Numbered from the stretch's first letter, positions 22,601-29,880 are shown. The stretch: DNA of 64,000 nt from Spirillospora albida (GCF_000718255.1 NZ_JOFJ01000005.1:428052-492051); one strand, 5' to 3'. Program-made: numbers and translations. Notes: generated by a model from the letters alone, not told the origin.

Positions 22601-24723
22601 GTGTGCCAGTCGTTGATCGTGTCGTCGTACTGGATGCCCGGGTCGGCGCACTCCCAGGCGGCCTTCGCCATCAGGCGGAACAGGTCCTTGGCCTTGACGG
22701 TCTCGATGACCTCGCCGGTCATCCGGCCGCGCAGGCCGAACTCGCCGTCCTGCTCCACCGCGCGCATGAACTCGTCGGAGACGCGGACGGAGTTGTTCGC
22801 GTTCTGGTACTGGACGCTGGCGATGTCCTTGCCGCCGAGGTCCATGTCGAAGCCCGCGTCCCGCAGCGCGCGGATCTTGTCCTCTTCGCGCGCCTTGGTC
22901 TGGATGAACTCGGCGACGTCCGGGTGGTCGACGTCGAGGACGACCATCTTCGCGGCCCGCCGCGTGGCGCCGCCCGACTTGATCGTCCCGGCGGACGCGT
23001 CGGCGCCGCGCATGAAGGAGACCGGCCCGCTGGCCGTGCCACCGGACGACAGCAGCTCCTTGCTGGACCGGATCCGGGAGAGGTTCAGGCCGGCACCGGA
23101 GCCGCCCTTGAAGATGACCCCCTCCTCCTTGTACCAGTCCAGGATCGACTCCATCGTGTCGTCCACCGACAGGATGAAGCAGTTGTGCACGCGGAGGTTG
23201 CCGGAGAGGTATTCCCCGCTCTCGGTCTGGATGTCGTAGACCTCCATGGCACCGAGTGCCTCGATGCGCGAGATCTCGAGCTGCTTGGTGGCGTGCGCGC
23301 CGCGACCGGCCGTCTCGAAGCCCTTGTGCAGCTTCTCCGCCTTGACCCGGTCGATGAAGCCGATCTCATCGGCGAAGATGCGGCGGTCCCCGGCATTCTG
23401 GATGCGCAGCGTCCAGCATCCGTGGCGGTCGGGGCGGGCGTCGGCCTTGAAGCCGACCCGCGAGAAGATGCCGAAACGCAGCAGCAGGCGCTGCATGCCG
23501 CGGATCAGCTTCTCCGAGATCATGTCGACCTCGACGAGGGTGGACGACTCGCGGACCGAAACGAACCCCTCGGCCTGGAATACGCTCCGCAGGTAGGCCG
23601 CGACGACGGGCAGCGGCGCAGTGAAGAGCCGCGCCGGGACGTCCATATCGACGCCGCGGGCCATCAGGCCCCAGTCCTCGACGTACTGCTCCAGGACCTT
23701 GCCGTACAGCCGGGTTCGACGGCAGTCGAGTGCGGGGTCCTGCGTCTCCACCGTGCGCTCGTGCCGGTGGACGTCCGGGAAGACGGTGTTCAGCTGGCGT
23801 CCGACCCACTCGAGTTCGGCGTCGGTGACCGTCATGGCCTCAATGGTCAGCGAGCGGTTGGTGCCGGTGTCGTACCGCCCCACGAAGCCGTCGGACTGCA
23901 GCCAGCCCGCCAGCGCCGCCTCCGCCATCTCGCGGGAGGTGATCTCAGCCTCGCCGAAAGCGTCGCGCCGGTGCCATTCGAGCCGGTCGCCCGTCTTCAG
24001 CTCACCGGCGGGCACGAAACGCCCGGTGCCCATGCCGGTGGCCTTCCAGACGAGGTGGTCGGCGGTCACGTCGAGCGTGTAGCCGGCCTTGGTGTGGAGG
24101 CGCAGGACGTCCTTCACGCCATTGGCCTTGGTGGCGACGACCCGGGTGAGCCCCTGAGCGTCGTACACCTTGGTTCCGACGGCGTCGTCCTCGACCAGCT
24201 TGCCGATCGGGATCAGCCCGGCGGGCGTGCTGACCAGCGCGTCGTAGGGCTGGCACGCGCTCACCTGCTGGGGGGACTTGGTGCCGACGTTGAACCAGAC
24301 CGGGGAGTTGAAGCTGAACAGCTGGTGGGCGAGGGCGTACTTCAGTTCGTGGTCGAAGATCTCGGCGTCGGCGTCGGAGGCGAAGTAGCCCTCCTTGACG
24401 CCCGTCTCGGTGTAGACGTTCACGACGCGGTCGATGAGCTGCTTCAGGCTCCACTCGCGCTGCGGGGTGCCCACGGCGCCGCGGAAGTACTTCGAGGTGA
24501 CGATGTTGCCGGCGTTCACCGACCAGAAGTCGGGGAACTCGACGCCGCGCTGCTCGAAGTTGATGGAGCCGTCGCGCCAGTTGGTCATGACGACGTCACG
24601 ACGCTCCCAGCGCATCTCGTCGTACGGATGCACGCCGGGCGTGGTGAAGATCCGCTCCATCTTCAGGCCCTTGCGGCTCCCCTTGCCGCGCCGGGCCGCC
24701 GAGCCACTCACCGTCTCCGTCAT
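19630..24723 (-). CDS. nrdJ: Class II (B12-dependent) ribonucleotide reductase with two inteins
   Basis: The precursor has 1697 residues; removal of two inteins (358 and 396 residues) leaves a 943-residue enzyme, the usual length for actinobacterial NrdJ. It reduces ribonucleotides to deoxyribonucleotides using adenosylcobalamin. Visible features are the N-terminal block EMRWERRDVVMTNWRDG, the first redox Cys in QVSA-CFILSVDD, the radical Cys in ITASNP-CSEYMSLDN, the loop LAPTGTIGLMMD, and a C-terminal Cys-rich tail (CLTCGTKMRPAGSCYVCEGCG) that shuttles reducing power. Both inteins sit immediately before a catalytic cysteine. ATG 24723 has AGGGAAGG upstream. It lies 111 bp after nrdR in one operon. 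A 45-bp codon anomaly occurs at 20806-20850. No cobalamin riboswitch is visible upstream. Confidence 0.97.
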   Translation of the reverse strand: MTETVSGSAARRGKGSRKGLKMERIFTTPGVHPYDEMRWERRDVVMTNWRDGSINFEQRGVEFPDFWSVNAGNIVTSKYFRGAVGTPQREWSLKQLIDRVVNVYTETGVKEGYFASDADAEIFDHELKYALAHQLFSFNSPVWFNVGTKSPQQVSACQPYDALVSTPAGLIPIGKLVEDDAVGTKVYDAQGLTRVVATKANGVKDVLRLHTKAGYTLDVTADHLVWKATGMGTGRFVPAGELKTGDRLEWHRRDAFGEAEITSREMAEAALAGWLQSDGFVGRYDTGTNRSLTIEAMTVTDAELEWVGRQLNTVFPDVHRHERTVETQDPALDCRRTRLYGKVLEQYVEDWGLMARGVDMDVPARLFTAPLPVVAAYLRSVFQAEGFVSVRESSTLVEVDMISEKLIRGMQRLLLRFGIFSRVGFKADARPDRHGCWTLRIQNAGDRRIFADEIGFIDRVKAEKLHKGFETAGRGAHATKQLEISRIEALGAMEVYDIQTESGEYLSGNLRVHNCFILSVDDTMESILDWYKEEGVIFKGGSGAGLNLSRIRSSKELLSSGGTASGPVSFMRGADASAGTIKSGGATRRAAKMVVLDVDHPDVAEFIQTKAREEDKIRALRDAGFDMDLGGKDIASVQYQNANNSVRVSDEFMRAVEQDGEFGLRGRMTGEVIETVKAKDLFRLMAKAAWECADPGIQYDDTINDWHTNPESGRITASNPCFPADQRVVTDKGLVRIGDMVRRAAGGETYGIYTNDVTSESDAQDRIVATDPVRYMVTGTNEILELRFSDGSRLRCTPGHRVWTANRGWVHAEELTGDDRVVRSFHRASRGAVTGEMPMAAHHAAQAAVSRHELELPEKWDEEFAHYLGWLIGDGCVTDASAVTVYGTAVEQATVMPRHEALLRRITGTDRKPSVQANGTQQLRVGHEAFRAFLSGLGVSTGRAPEKTVPAAVYEAPEAELVAFLQGLFDADGCVADLSNGTRYVGLAGRSEELLLGVQELLASLGIAGRIYRSEAKRESFHHTRKDGTEVTYGSDGPSFDLRISGQSMVAFAAEVGFTLSAKQEALLRLLDTTKRYQKDLSVTLVSRESKGFETTYNLTEPRNHSYIVSGFVVANCSEYMSLDNSSCNLASINLLKFLTDAGTFDVERFVKLTELIITAMDISITFADFPTEKIARTTRDYRQLGIGYANLGALLMATGHAYDSDGGRSLAATITSLMTGVAYRRSAELAGVVGPYEGYARNADAHKRVMRKHAAANDEVRTLDDMGKSVHVAATKQWQECLKAGEKNGYRNAQSSLLAPTGTIGLMMDCDTTGIEPDLALVKFKKLVGGGSMQIVNHTVPRALEQLGYQQERIEAIVEYISENGHVVDAPGLRPEHYEVFDCAMGERSISAMGHVRMMAAVQPFLSGAISKTVNMPEKATIEDIERVYFEGWKLGLKALAIYRDNCKVGQPLSAAGKKEEPKAEAAPVEVVKRPVRKRLPKQRPATVTRFSVAGAEGYMTASSYPDDGLGEVFLKLGKQGSTLAGVMDAFSMAISISLQYGVPLETWVEKFTNMRFEPAGMTDDPDIRMATSVMDYIFRRLALDHLPYEERAGLGIFTADERAMQANGEDPASLHGDEEIEHETLAQSAAITKPVAPAAVPAPARAQEAHSSMEVIESRQGRTADAPLCLTCGTKMRPAGSCYVCEGCGSTSGCS
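21376..22563 (-). other. Intein 2 of NrdJ (LAGLIDADG endonuclease type), before the radical cysteine
   Basis: 396 residues (precursor 721-1116). It starts with Cys (CFPADQRVVTDKGLVRIGDM) and the splicing B block is RCTPGHRVWT. Two LAGLIDADG motifs are intact: LGWLIGDG (Asp154 of the intein) and LQGLFDADG (Asp252), so the homing endonuclease may be active. The C-terminal splicing block is NHSYIVSGFVVAN followed by extein Cys. The residue before the terminal Asn is Ala instead of the usual His, a known variation that can slow Asn cyclisation. The extein context NP-CSE is the thiyl-radical site, so the enzyme cannot function before splicing. Confidence 0.95.
23182..24255 (-). other. Intein 1 of NrdJ (LAGLIDADG type), before the first redox cysteine
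   Basis: 358 residues (precursor 157-514). It begins CQPYDALVSTPAGLIPIGKL, with B block LDVTADHLVW. Endonuclease motifs are LAGWLQSDG (Asp122 of the intein) and LRSVFQAEG, where Glu229 replaces the second Asp. The end is MEVYDIQTESGEYLSGNLRV followed by His-Asn and extein Cys, the classical C-terminal block. The two catalytic acids are Asp and Glu, both acceptable in this family. The insertion lies between Ala and the Cys equivalent to E. coli NrdA Cys225, the first half of the active-site disulfide. Confidence 0.95.
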
Positions 24724-24834
24724 GACCTTCCCTCTCTCCGCCCCCGTGCGGGGCCCTCTCCAGGAACGACTCCGCCGCCGCACGGGCGCTGCCCGCGCGG
24801 TGGCGTTCTTCTTCTTTGTGCTTTTTCGCGCGCC

Positions 24835-25299
24835 TCAGGTGGACGCGCCATGTGCCCCCGACGACCGCAATGCCTCGATCTCCCGCGCGAAATCGTCGAG
24901 CGACTCGAAGCTCCGGTAGACGGATGCGAATCGCAGATAGGCGACCTCGTCGAGTTCGCCGAGCGGTCCGAGGATCGCGAGGCCGACCTCGTGCGAGGGG
25001 ATCTCGGCGGAGCCGGAGGCCCGGATGGCCTCCTCGACCTGCTGCCCCAGTTTCGCGAGCGCGTCCTCGTCGACCGGACGGCCCTGGCAGGCCCTGCGGA
25101 CCCCGGCGATGATCTTCTCCCGGGAGAACGGCTCGGTGACGCCGCTGCGCTTGGCGACCATGACGAGCACATTCTCCTGCGTGGTGAATCGCTTGCCGCA
25201 TTCGGCGCACGACCGGCGGCGGCGAATGGCGCTGCCGTCATCGGTCGAGCGACTGTCGATCACTTTGGTGTCGGGGTTGCGGCAGAACGGACAGTGCAC
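24835..25299 (-). CDS. nrdR: Transcriptional repressor NrdR
   Basis: 154 residues. It represses ribonucleotide reductase genes when dATP/ATP bind. The N-terminal zinc ribbon is complete: HCPFCRNPDTKVIDSR and RSCAECGKRFTTQE hold the four Cys. The ATP-cone follows: KRSGVTEPFSREKIIAGVRRAC (residues about 50-71) through FASVYRSFESLDDF. The GTG start at 25299 begins with the invariant CxxC region and has GGGGAGAGG upstream. It is the first gene of an nrdR-nrdJ operon, the arrangement known in Streptomyces, so it should control its own operon through the candidate boxes at 25332-25378. The short C-terminal tail (SSGAHGAST) is not conserved. Confidence 0.97.
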   Translation of the reverse strand: MHCPFCRNPDTKVIDSRSTDDGSAIRRRRSCAECGKRFTTQENVLVMVAKRSGVTEPFSREKIIAGVRRACQGRPVDEDALAKLGQQVEEAIRASGSAEIPSHEVGLAILGPLGELDEVAYLRFASVYRSFESLDDFAREIEALRSSGAHGAST

Positions 25300-25331
25300 G
25301 CTTCACCTCTCCCCGGTCAAAATCCCGTCAC

Positions 25332-25378
25332 ACACAACTTGTGGATAATCCCACCGGTGTAACTACTAGATGTTGTGG
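25332..25378 (-). promoter_or_regulatory. Candidate NrdR box pair, centres 31 bp apart
   Basis: Cores are CAACATCTAG (minus strand of 25366-25375) and CAACTTGTGG (25335-25344). The first matches the CWATATATWG core at 8 of 10 positions and the second at 6 of 10. Their centres are 31 bp apart, about three helical turns, as in known tandem NrdR sites. They lie 36-76 bp upstream of nrdR. Confidence 0.65.
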
Positions 25379-25565
25379 TCCAACCGTAGGGCTCGGCGGA
25401 GGGCTGCGCAACCCGGATCGCAGGCCCCTCGCGTAGAGCCAGGTCACATCGGACGTCCGGCGCACCGGCCCGGCGTGTCGCCCCGGCACGCTGCGGCAAA
25501 ACCCGGTCACGCGGGGCAATTCATGACAACTCACCCACGTTCGCCTGGGCGAACGAATTTTCGAT

Positions 25566-25579
25566 CGAACGCATGTACG
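25566..25579 (+). promoter_or_regulatory. LexA (SOS) box 1 upstream of lexA
   Basis: CGAAC-GCAT-GTACG differs at one position from the Gram-positive/actinobacterial consensus CGAAC-N4-GTTCG. A -10-like TACGAT overlaps its right arm, so bound LexA should block the promoter. Confidence 0.8.
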
Positions 25580-25617
25580 ATGGGATCCGGCGGCGGCGAA
25601 TACACGGGGCGCATCTT

Positions 25618-25631
25618 CGAACAATTGTTTG
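25618..25631 (+). promoter_or_regulatory. LexA (SOS) box 2 upstream of lexA
   Basis: CGAAC-AATT-GTTTG differs at one position from CGAAC-N4-GTTCG and is nearly palindromic. Its centre is 52 bp (five helical turns) downstream of box 1, which suits cooperative autoregulation. Confidence 0.78.
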
Positions 25632-25704
25632 ATCATCGGGACGGAACGCGATATCGTGCCATGACAAGGAGTGACGGATCGAGGCGCCCGGGAGGCGACG
25701 AGCG

Positions 25705-26400
25705 ATGAGCAAGGTCCGGGAGCTGCCCGACGGTCCCCATGACGAGGCGGGCCTGACACAGCGGCAGCGCATGGTGCTGGAGGTGATCCGGGACTCGGTC
25801 CAGCGCCGCGGGTACCCGCCCTCGATGCGCGAGATCGGAGAGGCGGTCGGCCTGACCAGCACCTCCAGCGTGTCGCACCAGCTCCGGGCTCTGCAGCGCA
25901 AGGGCTACCTGCGGCGCGACCCGAACCGTCCGCGCGCGGTCGAGGTGCGCGTGCCGGGGGCGACCCCGGTCCGCACGGACGGCGACGGCTACGAGCCCGG
26001 CGTCCCCGAGGCCCCGGGCCGCCCCGCGCCCGCGTACGTGCCCCTGGTCGGCCGTATCGCGGCCGGTGGCCCGATCCTGGCCGAGGAGGCCGTGGAGGAC
26101 GTCTTCACGCTTCCGAAGCAGCTCGTCGGTGAGGGCACCCACTTCCTGCTCAAGGTCACCGGCGACTCGATGATCGAGGCCGCGATCGCGGACGGCGACT
26201 GGGTCGTGGTCCGCCAGCAGCCGGTCGCCGAGCAGGGCGACATCGTGGCCGCGATGATCGACGGCGACGCCACGGTGAAGACGCTGAAGCACAAGGACGG
26301 GCACATCTGGCTGATGCCGCAGAACCCGGCCTACGAGCCCATCCCCGGCGACGAGGCGTCCATCCTGGGCCGCGTGGTGGCCGTGCTCCGCAAGATGTGA
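25705..26400 (+). CDS. lexA: LexA SOS repressor / autoprotease
   Basis: 231 residues. It represses DNA damage genes and self-cleaves when RecA filaments form. The N-terminal winged helix spans about 15-75, with recognition region YPPSMREIGEAVGLTSTSSV. A 30-residue actinobacterial linker follows. The cleavage site is Ala120-Gly121 in VGRIAAGGPI. The catalytic dyad is Ser155 in VTGDSMIE and Lys192 in TVKTLKHK. All are intact. ATG 25705 was chosen because it gives the normal LexA N-terminus; a GGGAGG-rich stretch stands about ten bases upstream. Two LexA boxes lie 74-139 bp upstream, so it is autoregulated. It faces leuS, with a shared hairpin terminator between them. Confidence 0.97.
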   Translation: MSKVRELPDGPHDEAGLTQRQRMVLEVIRDSVQRRGYPPSMREIGEAVGLTSTSSVSHQLRALQRKGYLRRDPNRPRAVEVRVPGATPVRTDGDGYEPGVPEAPGRPAPAYVPLVGRIAAGGPILAEEAVEDVFTLPKQLVGEGTHFLLKVTGDSMIEAAIADGDWVVVRQQPVAEQGDIVAAMIDGDATVKTLKHKDGHIWLMPQNPAYEPIPGDEASILGRVVAVLRKM

Positions 26401-26412
26401 CCTCCGGGTCCC

Positions 26413-26448
26413 CGTCAGGCCGCGTCCCGTCCGGGACGCGGCCTGACG
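26413..26448. terminator. Bidirectional terminator between lexA and leuS
   Basis: Sixteen-base perfect arms (CGTCAGGCCGCGTCCC and its complement) flank a GTCC loop. It is placed 12 bp after the lexA stop and 16 bp after the convergent leuS stop. No T-run is present, as is common in these genomes. Confidence 0.85.
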
Positions 26449-26463
26449 CCGTTCAGGGCCCGG

Positions 26464-28932
26464 TCAGCGCTGCGGGACGATGTTGACGATCTTGGGGGCC
26501 CGGACGATCACCTTGGCGATGCCGGCGCCGCCCAGGGCCTCCTGGACCTTGGGGGACGCCAGGGCGAGGCGCTCCAGTTCGTCCGCCGCGACGGACGGGG
26601 GCACGTCCAGGCGGTCGCGGACCTTGCCGGCGACCTGGACGACGCACGTGACCGACTCCTCGACCAGGAGGGCCGGGTCGGCGGACGGCCAGCCCGCGGT
26701 GATGACCGGGGCGGTGCGGCCCAGCACCTCCCACGCCTCCTCGGCCGTGTAGGGGGCGAAGAGGGACAGCAGGAGCGCGATGGCCTCGGCGGCCTCGCGG
26801 ACGGCGGGGTCGGCGGGGCCGGCACCCGAGTCGATCGCCTTGCGGGTGGCGGTGACGAGCTCCATGATGCGGGCGATCGCCACGTTGAAGCGCTGCGAGC
26901 CGACGAGTGTGGTGGCCTCGGAGACGGCGTGGGCGGTGGCGCGGCGCAGGGTCGCGTCGCCGGTCGCGGGGTCGGCGCCGACGGGCGACGTCACCTCGGA
27001 CGCGATGCGGTGGACGCGGGCCAGGAACTTCTGCATCCCGTGCGGGGACACGTCGGCCCAGTCGATGTCGTCCTCGGGCGGGCCGGAGAACAGCATCGCG
27101 AGGCGGACGACGTCGACGCCGAACTCGGCGATCTGCTCGCCCAGGTCGACGAGGTTGCCGGTGGACTTCGACATGCCCGCGCCGTTCAGGATGACCTGCC
27201 CCTGGTTCAGCAGGCGCTTGAACGGCTCGGTGAAGTCGACCATGCCCATGTCGTACAGGACCTTGGTGAAGAACCGGCTGTAGAGCAGGTGCAGGATGGC
27301 GTGCTCGACTCCGCCCGTGTACTGGTCGACGGGCATCCACCGGCGGACCTGCTCGACGTCGAACGGGCCGCCCTCGTAGCCGGGCGAGCAGTACCGGAAG
27401 TAGTACCAGGACGAGTCGACGAACGTGTCCATGGTGTCGGTGTCGCGCTTGGCGGCGACGCCGCACTTGGGGCAGGGCACGTCGACCCAGTCGGCGGCGG
27501 CGGCGAGCGGCGACGTGCCCTTGGGGGCCAGGTCGGCGCCGCGCAGCCCCTCGGGCAGCCGGACGGGGAGCTGGTCGTCCGGGACGGGGACCTCGCCGCA
27601 GGACTCGCAGTGCACGATCGGGATCGGGCAGCCCCAGAACCGCTGCCGGGAGACCAGCCAGTCGCGCAGCCGGTAGTTGACGGAGGCGCGCCCGGTGCCG
27701 CGCTCGTCGAGGATCTCGGTGATGCGGGCGATGGCGCCGGCCTTGGGGAGGCCGTCGATGGGGCCGGAGTTGACGAGGGCGCCGTCGCCGGCGGTGGCGA
27801 CGCCGGTCTCGGCGGGGTCGGGCCGGCCGGTGTCGACGACGACGCGGACGGGCAGGCCGAACTTCAGCGCGAAGTCGAGGTCGCGCTGGTCGTGGGCGGG
27901 GACCGCCATGATCGCGCCGTGCCCGTACTCGGCCAGGACGTAGTCGGACGCCCACACCGGGATGCGCTCGCCGTTCACGGGGTTGACGGCGTGGCGGCCC
28001 AGGAAGACGCCGGTCTTCTCGCGTTCGGTGGAGAGGCGCTCGATCTCGCTCTCGCGGGAGACCTCGTCGCGGTACGCCTCGAACGCGGCGCGCTGCTCGG
28101 GGGCGCAGATCTCGTCGGCGAGGGGGGCGTCGGCGGCGACGACCATAAAGGTCGCGCCGTAGAGGGTGTCGGGGCGCGTCGTGTAGACGGTGACCGGCTC
28201 GTCACGGCCCTCGATGGTGAAGTCGACGTCAGCGCCGGTGGAGCGGCCGATCCAGTTGCGCTGCATCAGCAGCACGCGCTCGGGCCAGTGGCCTTCGAGC
28301 CCGGCCATGTCGTCCAGCAGGCGGTCCGCGTAGTCGGTGATCTTGAAGTACCACTGGGTGAGGACGCGCTTTTCGACCAGGGCGCCGCAGCGCTCGCAGT
28401 GGCCGCCGACGACCTGCTCGTTGGCGAGGACGGTCTGGTCCTTCGGGCACCAGTTGACGTGGCCGCCCTTGCGGTAGGCGAGGCCCCGCTCGTAGAAGCG
28501 CAGGAACAGCCACTGCGTCCACCTGTAGTACTCGGGATCGGACGTGTGCAGGCGGCGGGACCAGTCGAACGAGGGCGCGTACCGGCGGAACGACGCGGCC
28601 TGCGTCTCGATGTTGGCGTAGGTCCACTCGGCGGGGTGGGAGTCGCGCTTGATGGCGGCGTTCTCGGCGGGCAGGCCGAAGGAGTCCCAGCCGATGGGGT
28701 GCAGGACGTTGTGGCCCTGCTGGAGCCAGAAGCGGGCGGGGACGTCGCCGATCGCGAACGCCTCGGCGTGGCCCATGTGGAGGTCGCCGCTGGGGTAGGG
28801 GAACATGTCCAGCGCGTAGCGTCGTTCCCGCCCGTCGTCGGTCTCGACGGCGGTGAACGGTTCGAGCTCGGCCCAGCGGGCCTGCCACTTATCCTGAACC
28901 GCCCGCGGGTCGTACTGCTCGTCGCTGCTCAC
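26464..28932 (-). CDS. leuS: Leucyl-tRNA synthetase
   Basis: 822 residues. It charges tRNA-Leu. The class I HIGH motif appears as PYPSGDLHMGH near residue 45 and the KMSKS motif as GAGMSKSTGN in the second half. The CP1 editing domain is present: VYTTRPDTLYGATFMV and YGHGAIMAVPAHDQRD, whose Thr-rich and Asp residues clear mischarged tRNA. Two zinc-ribbon-like Cys sets, CPKDQ with CERCG and CESCG with CPKCG, are seen. The end APKIVNIVPQR fits the C-terminal tRNA-binding domain. GTG 28932 (MSSDEQYDPRAVQ) gives the family N-terminus; an in-frame start 75 bases upstream is unlikely because it lies over the attenuator hairpin. The leader suggests control by charged tRNA-Leu. Confidence 0.97.
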   Translation of the reverse strand: MSSDEQYDPRAVQDKWQARWAELEPFTAVETDDGRERRYALDMFPYPSGDLHMGHAEAFAIGDVPARFWLQQGHNVLHPIGWDSFGLPAENAAIKRDSHPAEWTYANIETQAASFRRYAPSFDWSRRLHTSDPEYYRWTQWLFLRFYERGLAYRKGGHVNWCPKDQTVLANEQVVGGHCERCGALVEKRVLTQWYFKITDYADRLLDDMAGLEGHWPERVLLMQRNWIGRSTGADVDFTIEGRDEPVTVYTTRPDTLYGATFMVVAADAPLADEICAPEQRAAFEAYRDEVSRESEIERLSTEREKTGVFLGRHAVNPVNGERIPVWASDYVLAEYGHGAIMAVPAHDQRDLDFALKFGLPVRVVVDTGRPDPAETGVATAGDGALVNSGPIDGLPKAGAIARITEILDERGTGRASVNYRLRDWLVSRQRFWGCPIPIVHCESCGEVPVPDDQLPVRLPEGLRGADLAPKGTSPLAAAADWVDVPCPKCGVAAKRDTDTMDTFVDSSWYYFRYCSPGYEGGPFDVEQVRRWMPVDQYTGGVEHAILHLLYSRFFTKVLYDMGMVDFTEPFKRLLNQGQVILNGAGMSKSTGNLVDLGEQIAEFGVDVVRLAMLFSGPPEDDIDWADVSPHGMQKFLARVHRIASEVTSPVGADPATGDATLRRATAHAVSEATTLVGSQRFNVAIARIMELVTATRKAIDSGAGPADPAVREAAEAIALLLSLFAPYTAEEAWEVLGRTAPVITAGWPSADPALLVEESVTCVVQVAGKVRDRLDVPPSVAADELERLALASPKVQEALGGAGIAKVIVRAPKIVNIVPQR

Positions 28933-28983
28933 GCTTCCAGACTCCGAATCACGTTTCGTGGGGCCGCTCGTCCGATATGAAAG

Positions 28984-29005
28984 GGCCCCTCGCTCAGGAG
29001 GGGCC
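28984..29005 (-). terminator. Candidate attenuator hairpin in the leuS leader
   Basis: On the minus strand, GGCCCCTC-CTGAGC-GAGGGGCC is followed by CTTTC. The perfect 8-bp stem begins 17 bases after the leader peptide stop and ends 51 bases before the leuS start. An upstream segment (ACGCG..GGCC) can pair with the leader coding end and overlaps the left arm, so a competing structure is possible. Confidence 0.65.
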
Positions 29006-29022
29006 ACCGCGTCGACGTCGCG

Positions 29023-29055
29023 TCAACGCGGCCGGTCGAGGAGCCGGGCTCGCAT
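29023..29055 (-). CDS. Candidate leuS leader peptide MRARLLDRPR
   Basis: A ten-codon frame, ATG to TGA, upstream of leuS with two adjacent Leu codons (CTC CTC) at positions 5-6. A -10-like TATTCT ends six bases before the ATG, so the message may be almost leaderless. The following GC-rich hairpin (28984-29005) and then leuS make the classical attenuation layout. Leader-peptide attenuators upstream of leuS have been predicted in some Streptomyces. Here the assignment rests on position and codon content alone. Confidence 0.6.
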   Translation of the reverse strand: MRARLLDRPR

Positions 29056-29114
29056 ACCTGAAGAATAGCGCAGCCGCAAGCCCCGACCACCGATATATGC
29101 GGCGGGACGGGAGG

Positions 29115-29732
29115 TCAGTGGCCGGACGACTGCCGCGCCATCGACACGACGCCGACGATCTGTACCTGGGTGAGGGCCAGGTCGGCGCCGACGGCGGTGA
29201 GGGTCTCCTCCTCGGACACGCTGAGCGGGCCGTCGGCCAGGGCGATCTCGGCGGCGGCGCGCAGGATGCTCTCCCGGGCCTCGGGGGCGAGCGCGGACGA
29301 GGCCCGCGCCATCTCGACGCGGATCTCGTCGAACGGCCGGCCGAGGTCGGCGTTCAGCGCGCCCTCGTCGTATCCGGTGTCACCGGCCTGCCGGACGACG
29401 GCCACCGCGCGGGCGCGGGCGCCGGGGTGGGTGTAGTCGCCGGAGCGGAGCACCTGGGCGATGGCCGTGCGCAGCAGCATCGCGGGCATCAGCGACAGCT
29501 GCGCCGTGGTGGGGACGTCCAGGACGCCGAGGTTCCAGCGCCCGCGGCAGGTGTCGCATTCGACGAACTCGCCGCCGGCCTTGGTCAGCGGGATGACGGG
29601 GAGGAAGAACAGCGTGAAGAAGTTGCGGCCCTGACGGCGCCGGTACTCGCGGTCGCCGCCGCACGCCGGGCAGTGGAAGACGCCCCTGCCGACGGTGAAG
29701 GCGACGACCCGCCACCCGAAGATGATGAACAT
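29115..29732 (-). CDS. Zinc-ribbon and TerB-like domain protein
   Basis: 205 residues. The N-terminus has a hydrophobic start (MFIIFGWRVVAF) and then a treble of Cys pairs, FHCPACGGDREYRRRQGRNF (positions 19-38) and FVECDTCRGRW, forming a zinc ribbon of the type found in small actinobacterial proteins. Residues about 80-200 are a helical TerB-like domain: PAMLLRTAIAQVL, ILRAAAEIALADGPLSVSEE and LTAVGADLALTQVQIVGV, with the ADGPLSxxE turn typical of TerB. The role is unknown; TerB-like domains often occur in stress and conflict systems. It runs opposite to the acyl-CoA ligase and shares its upstream region. Confidence 0.85.
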   Translation of the reverse strand: MFIIFGWRVVAFTVGRGVFHCPACGGDREYRRRQGRNFFTLFFLPVIPLTKAGGEFVECDTCRGRWNLGVLDVPTTAQLSLMPAMLLRTAIAQVLRSGDYTHPGARARAVAVVRQAGDTGYDEGALNADLGRPFDEIRVEMARASSALAPEARESILRAAAEIALADGPLSVSEEETLTAVGADLALTQVQIVGVVSMARQSSGH

Positions 29733-29880
29733 GCCCCGTCCTTTTCTCGGTCAGCCGCTCATGCTAACCGGGATCGGAAAGCAGCGGGCGTCCGGGGAAA
29801 GAACTGCACGTCACAGGGCGGATACTGTTGACGCGGACCGTTCCTCATGCAGCAGGATGAGGGCAACCATTCGTACACTC

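Larger units (their letters stand above)
25300..25704. other. 405-bp divergent regulatory spacer between nrdR and lexA
   Basis: No gene was found. From left to right it holds the nrdR ribosome site, a candidate pair of NrdR boxes (25332-25378), and about 180 bp without recognised signals. Two LexA boxes (25566-25579 and 25618-25631) then precede the lexA start. A candidate nrdR promoter is TTGGAC-16-TACACC on the minus strand; the right-hand NrdR box lies between the two hexamers. Confidence 0.75.

Noticed and set aside
20839..25362. Very long open frame on the plus strand opposite nrdJ
   Set aside because: It is the antisense shadow of a high-GC gene; the translation is low in hydrophobic cores, shows no domain, and runs across the nrdR-nrdJ boundary and both inteins.
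25300..25420. Cobalamin riboswitch upstream of nrdR-nrdJ
   Set aside because: No B12-box sequence or long structured leader; the space before nrdR is filled with NrdR-type sites and a ribosome site.
28932..29114. T-box riboswitch upstream of leuS
   Set aside because: No T-box bulge consensus or specifier stem could be found; the leader peptide with a hairpin explains the spacer better.
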